Part shown: positions 1-9,697 of the stretch, in pieces
How the letters are laid out: the number at the start of each line of letters is the position of its first letter
Position numbering within the stretch: position 1 is the first letter of the stretch
NCBI GenBank assembly: GCA_023405705.1
Contig: JAEXXR010000083.1
Span: forward strand, 1 to 9,697
Reading direction: 5' to 3'
DNA: 9,697 bases
From: Actinomycetes bacterium
GTDB taxonomy: Bacteria > Actinomycetota > Thermoleophilia > Solirubrobacterales > Solirubrobacteraceae
Notes under the pieces: generated by a model
The model's database searches: none
The model's input: only the letters and a program-made list of their open reading frames with translations
Told to the model about the DNA's origin: nothing
Program-made: the position numbers and the translations under genes

Positions 1-3077
<3,077 letters not shown>

Positions 3078-3091
3078 TCCCGGCGCGCTGA

Positions 3092-3115
3092 GGCCCGGCC
3101 GTCCGCGGCCGGGCC
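3092..3115 (+). promoter_or_regulatory. Perfect GC hairpin in the rpoB-rpoC gap
   Basis: A 10-bp perfect stem (3092-3101 pairing with 3106-3115) encloses the 4-nt loop TCCG. It starts 14 nt after the rpoB stop codon. No T-run follows, so it does not look like a classical intrinsic terminator inside the operon. It could instead act as an RNA processing or stability element, a pause site, or a partial terminator that sets the rpoB:rpoC ratio. The structure is seen directly; the role is inferred. Confidence 0.6.
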
Positions 3116-3120
3116 CGGCG

Positions 3121-3154
3121 CTCCCGGAATCACCCTCTCCACCCTCCTACACAC
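3121..3154 (+). promoter_or_regulatory. C-rich, G-poor tract upstream of rpoC
   Basis: Of these 34 nt, 19 are C and only 2 are G, a sharp departure from the balanced G and C of the surrounding genes. The tract contains two copies of CACCCTC (3131-3137 and 3140-3146). It should be largely unstructured in RNA. C-rich, G-poor RNA is the kind of sequence the Rho factor loads on, and the tract also contains CCTCC, which could pair with purine-rich ribosome binding sequences. It ends just before the weak rpoC ribosome binding sequence GGGA (3155-3158). The function is inferred. Confidence 0.3.
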
Positions 3155-3163
3155 GGGATTCGC

Positions 3164-7231
<4,068 letters not shown>

Positions 7232-7256
7232 AGCGCACCCGCGCCACGAGCTGCAC

Positions 7257-7288
7257 CGGAACGGCCGCCCTCAGGGGCGGCCGTTCTG
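7257..7288 (+). terminator. rpoC terminator hairpin
   Basis: A perfect 12-bp stem (7259-7270 with 7275-7286) with loop TCAG extends outward by one G-U and one C-G pair. It begins 26 nt after the rpoC stop codon. The sequence after it (TGCGTT) is only weakly T-rich, as is common in GC-rich actinobacteria. An alternative outer pairing also exists: CCGGAAC (7256-7262) matches GTTCCGG (7290-7296). The hairpin lies between convergent genes and may also limit read-through from the minus-strand HAD gene. Confidence 0.85.
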
Positions 7289-7324
7289 CGTTCCGGGGTC
7301 GTTTCGAGCCTTCTCGGAGGAGCG

Positions 7325-7819
7325 TCACGCTGACAGCGCGGCCGCCCACTCCGTCAGTGCCGTGACGTCGGCGGCGGTCAGACCGACGGCCGGGTCGGTG
7401 CCGATCAGCAGCGTCTGCGCGCCCGTCTGCGAGCGCCTGCGCGCCCATGCCGCGCACTCCTCGTCATGGGCGTCGTCGATCCACGCGAGCGGCCGCCGCG
7501 GGCCGGCGTACGCCGCGATCGCATCGAGCTTCCAGTGCGCGTTCGCGCGGCCTGGATTGCGCGAAAAGGTCAGATGAGGGTATGAATCGAGCCCGCCGAG
7601 AAGGTGGGGGAGATGCTCGCCGGCCTTCTCCTCCCAGCCCGTGCACCAGACGGTCTCGAAGCTGACCGACAGCTCGCGCAGGTGCTCGCCGGCGGTCGCG
7701 GAGAGCAGGTGCGGGATCCCGTCGATCAGCTGGAATCGCCCAGCTGGCGGGCGATTCGGCGCGAAGCCGAAGAGCGAGATGACACCGTCGACGTCGACGA
7801 AGAGGACTGGCCGCTCCAT
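7325..7819 (-). CDS. Small HAD-superfamily hydrolase-like protein
   Basis: This 164-residue protein resembles a stand-alone HAD-fold domain. Motif I is VDVDGV (Asp9 and Asp11), motif II is probably Thr60 in CTGW, the motif III lysine is Lys97 in HWKLDAI, and motif IV is WIDDAHDE (Asp115, Asp116). All residues needed for Mg-dependent phosphotransfer appear present, so a phosphatase-like activity is likely; the substrate is unknown. The T-G-W, H-W-K and W-I-D-D pattern recalls short actinobacterial HAD proteins related to the HAD domain of 'Swiss Army Knife' RNA-repair proteins, but that link is from memory and uncertain. I chose the ATG at 7817-7819 because the HAD strand begins right after it and GGGAGAA lies upstream (7829-7835). 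An ATG at 7852 would add 11 unremarkable residues and has no clear ribosome binding site. There is no signal peptide or membrane span. The gene is convergent with rpoC and divergent from the permease. Its codon choice is looser than its neighbours' (TCA, CCT, CAT, TTT, AAT and CCA occur close together). Confidence 0.8.
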   Translation of the reverse strand: MERPVLFVDVDGVISLFGFAPNRPPAGRFQLIDGIPHLLSATAGEHLRELSVSFETVWCTGWEEKAGEHLPHLLGGLDSYPHLTFSRNPGRANAHWKLDAIAAYAGPRRPLAWIDDAHDEECAAWARRRSQTGAQTLLIGTDPAVGLTAADVTALTEWAAALSA

Positions 7820-7850
7820 GTGGCGAAATTCTCCCGAGGAAGCTCTGCCC

Positions 7851-7985
7851 ATGTGTCGTTTATCTGCGGCCGCTACCCTGCTTCTCTCTTCGGGAGGACC
7901 TCAAGCCGGCGACCTGCGCTGCCGAAGACGCTGCGTGAGGAGTTCAACGGTCACCGGTCGCAGACCCCAGCCTCAATTCGACTAA
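7851..7985 (+). CDS. Possible 44-residue leader ORF upstream of the permease
   Basis: A small open frame begins with ATG at 7851 and would encode a 44-residue Arg/Ser-rich peptide starting MCRLSAAATLLLSSGG. A fair ribosome binding sequence, GAGGAAG (7836-7842), lies 8 nt upstream. Its TAA stop (7983-7985) overlaps the permease ATG as TAATG, an arrangement typical of translational coupling. The permease start has no ribosome binding sequence of its own, which makes coupling attractive. Against it, the peptide resembles no family I know, contains three Cys and many Arg, and the same frame is open far upstream on the strand opposite the HAD gene, so this may be a chance GC-rich frame. It requires a promoter upstream of 7836. 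Confidence 0.25.
   Translation: MCRLSAAATLLLSSGGPQAGDLRCRRRCVRSSTVTGRRPQPQFD
7874..7928 (+). promoter_or_regulatory. Possible permease promoter and leader hairpin
   Basis: TACCCT at 7874-7879 fits the TANNNT -10 pattern; no convincing -35 is visible. Transcription would begin near 7887. At just that point a 7-bp stem starts: TCTTCGG (7887-7893) pairs with CCGAAGA (7922-7928) around a 28-nt interior that includes a GGAGG sequence. The leader would be about 98 nt up to the permease start. Stem pairing is seen directly; promoter and regulatory roles are inferred and weak. Confidence 0.3.
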
Positions 7986-8863
7986 TGACGATTTATCTTG
8001 GCATCCTGCTTGCGCTGATCTGCGCTTTCACGACGAACCTCGCGTTCCTCTACAAGCACCGCGGCGCCGTCGCGGCGCCCGCCGTCCACGTCAGCCACCC
8101 GCTCAGATCTGCCGCCGGGCTGTTCCGCTCGCGCTGGTTCGCGGTCGGCATGGGCGTCGCCGTGCTGGCGTGGGTCTTCCACGTCGCCGCGCTGGCGGTC
8201 GCGCCGATGTCGGTCGTGCAGACCGTGCTCGCCGGCGGCGTCGTGATGCTCGCCGTGATGGCCGAGCGGATCTTCGGCTTCTCGGTCGGGCCGCGTCAGT
8301 GGATCGGCCTCGGCTGCACGGCGCTCGGCCTCGTCCTGCTCGGGATCACGCTGCCGGCCGTCCACGACGCGCAGTCGCAGTTCTCGCTGCCGGGGATGAT
8401 CGCCTTCGAGGCCGGTCTCGTCGCCGTCGGCGGCCTGCTCGTGATGGGCAAGCGGATCGGCGCGCCCGACCATCACCACGGCGTGATGCTCGCCGCCGCC
8501 GCGGGCCTCCTCTTCGGCGTCTCCGACGTGGCGCTGAAGGCGCTGACCGGCCTCGTCGCCGAGGGCGGCGTGCTGGAGCTGCTGACGACGCCGTGGTCGG
8601 CGGTCGCGATCGCCGCCTCGATCGCCGCCTTCTACGCCTCCGCCAAGGCGCTGCAGGAGGGCGAGGCCGTCCCGGTGATCGCCTTCACCGGCACCGCCGC
8701 CAACGTCTCCGGCATCGCCGGCGGCATCATCGTCTTCGGCGACCCGCTGCCCGGCGACGTGCTCGGCATCGTCGCCCAGGCGTTCGCCTTCCTGCTCGTC
8801 GTCGTCGCCGCCGCGCTGACGCCCGCTCCGGTCCGCGCCGCCAGGCCGGCCGCCGCCGTCTGA
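7985..8863 (+). CDS. DMT/EamA-like multi-span membrane permease
   Basis: A 292-residue, highly hydrophobic protein with about nine predicted membrane segments, in the size range of the drug/metabolite transporter superfamily. Spans include the N-terminal YLGILLALICAFTTNLAFLY, then FAVGMGVAVLAWVFHVAALA, SVVQTVLAGGVVMLAVMA, WIGLGCTALGLVLLGITL and further spans up to a C-terminal IVAQAFAFLLVVVAAAL. The A-L-A-V-A-P-M-S-V-V-Q and A-E-R-I-F-G stretch resembles DMT proteins, including NIPA-like ones, but the substrate cannot be read from the sequence. A short His163-His164-His165 loop sits between spans. The ATG at 7985 begins directly at the first span; the upstream in-frame extension runs opposite the HAD gene and reads as noise. 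No ribosome binding sequence precedes this ATG, but it overlaps the TAA of a small ORF. A hairpin terminator follows 17 nt after the stop. Integral membrane protein, confident; substrate unknown. Confidence 0.85.
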   Translation: MTIYLGILLALICAFTTNLAFLYKHRGAVAAPAVHVSHPLRSAAGLFRSRWFAVGMGVAVLAWVFHVAALAVAPMSVVQTVLAGGVVMLAVMAERIFGFSVGPRQWIGLGCTALGLVLLGITLPAVHDAQSQFSLPGMIAFEAGLVAVGGLLVMGKRIGAPDHHHGVMLAAAAGLLFGVSDVALKALTGLVAEGGVLELLTTPWSAVAIAASIAAFYASAKALQEGEAVPVIAFTGTAANVSGIAGGIIVFGDPLPGDVLGIVAQAFAFLLVVVAAALTPAPVRAARPAAAV

Positions 8864-8880
8864 GCAGCGGTCTCCCGCCC

Positions 8881-8904
8881 GCGCGCCCGATGACGCGGGC
8901 GCGC
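8881..8904 (+). terminator. Permease terminator hairpin
   Basis: A perfect 9-bp all-GC stem (8881-8889 with 8896-8904) encloses the 6-nt loop ATGACG, starting 17 nt after the permease stop codon. After one mismatch, two more pairs can form (8878-8879 with 8906-8907). There is no T-run, as is usual in this GC-rich DNA. It separates the permease from the downstream pucR-like gene. Confidence 0.65.
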
Positions 8905-8929
8905 CGGGATCCGTCCCGCCCGCCGCGCG

Positions 8930-8945
8930 GAGTACCTTTGTACTC
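8930..8945. promoter_or_regulatory. Inverted repeat, possible operator
   Basis: GAGTAC and GTACTC form perfect 6-bp arms around CTTT. The element is AT-richer than everything around it and lies 67 nt before the pucR-like start codon, where an operator or promoter would be expected. It might bind the regulator itself or another factor. As RNA, it could form only a weak hairpin, so a protein site is more likely. The symmetry is seen; the role is inferred. Confidence 0.4.
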
Positions 8946-8962
8946 AGCGGCGCATCGACTTG

Positions 8963-8973
8963 TCCGATTCGGA
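8963..8973. promoter_or_regulatory. Short perfect palindrome upstream of pucR-like gene
   Basis: TCCGA and TCGGA are perfect 5-bp arms around a single T. The element lies 39 nt before the start codon and 17 nt downstream of the larger inverted repeat. It may be a second protein-binding half of the control region or a chance palindrome; 5-bp arms are weak evidence alone. Confidence 0.25.
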
Positions 8974-9000
8974 GGGTGATGCGGCGGCGTTGGCGAGGAG

Positions 9001-9006
9001 AGAGGA
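9001..9006 (+). promoter_or_regulatory. Ribosome binding site of the pucR-like gene
   Basis: AGAGGA lies 6 nt before GTG 9013 and decides this start. It is the clearest Shine-Dalgarno-like sequence directly before a gene start in the window. Confidence 0.6.
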
Positions 9007-9012
9007 CCGCAG

Positions 9013-9697
9013 GTGCTGACCGTTCGCGAGCTGTTCCGGGACATCGACATCCGTCTGCTCGCCGGCGAGGAGGCGGTCGACGCGCCGGTGCGCTGGGTGC
9101 ACATCACCGAGCTGGAGGACCCGACGCCGTGGCTCTCCGGCGGTGAGCTGCTGCTGACGACCGGCCTGCAGCTCGGCACGCCCGAGCGTCAGGAGGCATT
9201 CGTGCGCCGGCTCGCCGACCACGGCCTGGCCGGCCTCGGCTTCGGCATAGGGTTCGGGCACGAGGAGGTGCCCGAGGCGCTCGTCTCCGCCGCACGCGAG
9301 CGCGGCCTGCCGCTCTACGAGATCCCGTACGCGGTCCCCTTCATCGCGATCACCGAGACCGCCTTCAGCCGGCTCGTGAACGAGCAGTACGCCGTCCTGC
9401 GCCGCGCGATCGCCGCGCACGAGCGGCTGGAGCGGATCGTCCTCTCCGAGCGCGGCATCGACGCCGTCGCCGGCGCGCTCGCGACGCTGATCGGTGGCCC
9501 GGTGCTCGTCTTCGACGCACGCGGCGGCCTGCTCGCGCAGCGCTCCTTCCGCACCGAGGTCGACGACGAGACGATCGCGTCGCTGGAGAAGGAGCTGCGC
9601 GAGCGCACGCGCGGCGGCCCGGACGCCGGCGGCCGCCGCGGCTTCGCGCCGAGCGCCTTCGGCGGCAGAGCGCTTGCGCTGCCGGTCGGAGCCGGCG
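9013..9697 (+). CDS. PucR-family transcriptional regulator, 3'-truncated by window edge
   Basis: The N-terminal 228 residues of a PucR-type regulator run off the right edge without a stop. Residues 1-125 or so match the purine-catabolism-regulator-like N-terminal domain, with the hallmark stretch V26-R-W-V-H-I-T-E-L-E-D-P-T-P-W40 followed by LSGGELLLTTG (41-51) and G-L-P-L-Y-E-I-P-Y further on. A helical linker (AFSRLVNEQYAVLRRAI) leads into a GPVLVFDARGGLLAQ segment typical of the central region of these proteins. The C-terminal helix-turn-helix domain that defines DNA binding lies beyond the window. The start is GTG at 9013, with AGAGGA (9001-9006) 6 nt upstream; an in-frame TGA at 8977 rules out starts further back, and no other ATG or GTG lies between. 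Family members often control purine, amine or amino-acid catabolism; the target here is unknown. It is transcribed separately from the permease, judging by the terminator between them. Confidence 0.92.
   Translation, partial: MLTVRELFRDIDIRLLAGEEAVDAPVRWVHITELEDPTPWLSGGELLLTTGLQLGTPERQEAFVRRLADHGLAGLGFGIGFGHEEVPEALVSAARERGLPLYEIPYAVPFIAITETAFSRLVNEQYAVLRRAIAAHERLERIVLSERGIDAVAGALATLIGGPVLVFDARGGLLAQRSFRTEVDDETIASLEKELRERTRGGPDAGGRRGFAPSAFGGRALALPVGAG

Noticed and set aside
7901..7921. AAGCCGGCGACCTGCGC resembling the cobalamin-riboswitch box
   Set aside because: It needs a one-base gap and mismatches to fit, and the other conserved cobalamin-riboswitch elements are not visible upstream.
7604..7984. 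N-terminal extension of the permease by 127 residues
   Set aside because: The added part lies opposite the HAD gene, reads as charged noise without membrane character, and the first membrane span begins right at the ATG at 7985.
8979..9012. ATG at 8979 closely preceded by GGAGGG as an alternative start
   Set aside because: It is out of frame with the PucR domain, only 2 nt separate the purine run from the ATG, and the frame encodes an Arg-rich shadow.
8944..9420. A 158-codon minus-strand frame opposite the pucR-like gene
   Set aside because: The plus strand encodes a clear PucR N-terminal domain; the antisense translation has no recognisable features.

Overview
The window is very GC-rich bacterial DNA whose protein genes nearly all use G or C in the third codon position. 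RpoC carries a long helical insertion in the N-terminal clamp region (about residues 140-257), at the place where actinobacterial RpoC has a lineage-specific insertion, and its first 100 or so residues read as actinobacterial. Together with the RpoB sequence this points to Actinomycetota, probably the class Thermoleophilia (Solirubrobacter/Conexibacter-like). The class-level call is inference from protein resemblance, not a database result.

Layout. (1) Positions 1-3077 hold the 3' four-fifths of rpoB, cut by the window edge. (2) An 86-nt rpoB-rpoC gap contains a perfect 10-bp GC hairpin followed by a C-rich, G-poor tract. (3) Positions 3164-7231 hold a complete rpoC, closed by a strong hairpin terminator. 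(4) A convergent minus-strand gene (7325-7819) encodes a small HAD-superfamily protein. (5) A 165-bp divergent region (7820-7984) holds a possible -10 element, a leader hairpin and a possible 44-codon small ORF that overlaps the next start as TAATG. (6) Positions 7985-8863 encode a DMT/EamA-like multi-membrane-span permease, followed by a hairpin terminator. (7) A short intergenic region with two perfect palindromes leads into a PucR-family transcriptional regulator (9013 to the right edge, 3' end missing).

How the genes relate. rpoB and rpoC encode the two large subunits that form the RNA polymerase active centre and are almost certainly co-transcribed. The terminator after rpoC and the convergent HAD gene end that operon, so the ribosomal str genes (rpsL, rpsG, fusA, tuf) that often follow rpoC are not adjacent here. 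The HAD gene, permease and PucR regulator look like separate transcription units. PucR could control neighbouring transport or catabolic genes, but nothing in the window shows that.

No stretch over 300 bases lacks a gene. I see no tRNA, rRNA, CRISPR array, insertion sequence or prophage element, and no evidence of an undescribed multi-gene system. The points most worth a second look are the rpoB-rpoC junction, the enlarged RpoC clamp insertion, the acidic tails on both polymerase subunits, natural substitutions in the rifampicin-pocket segment, the recurrent AGA arginine codon, the permease leader and the palindromes before pucR.
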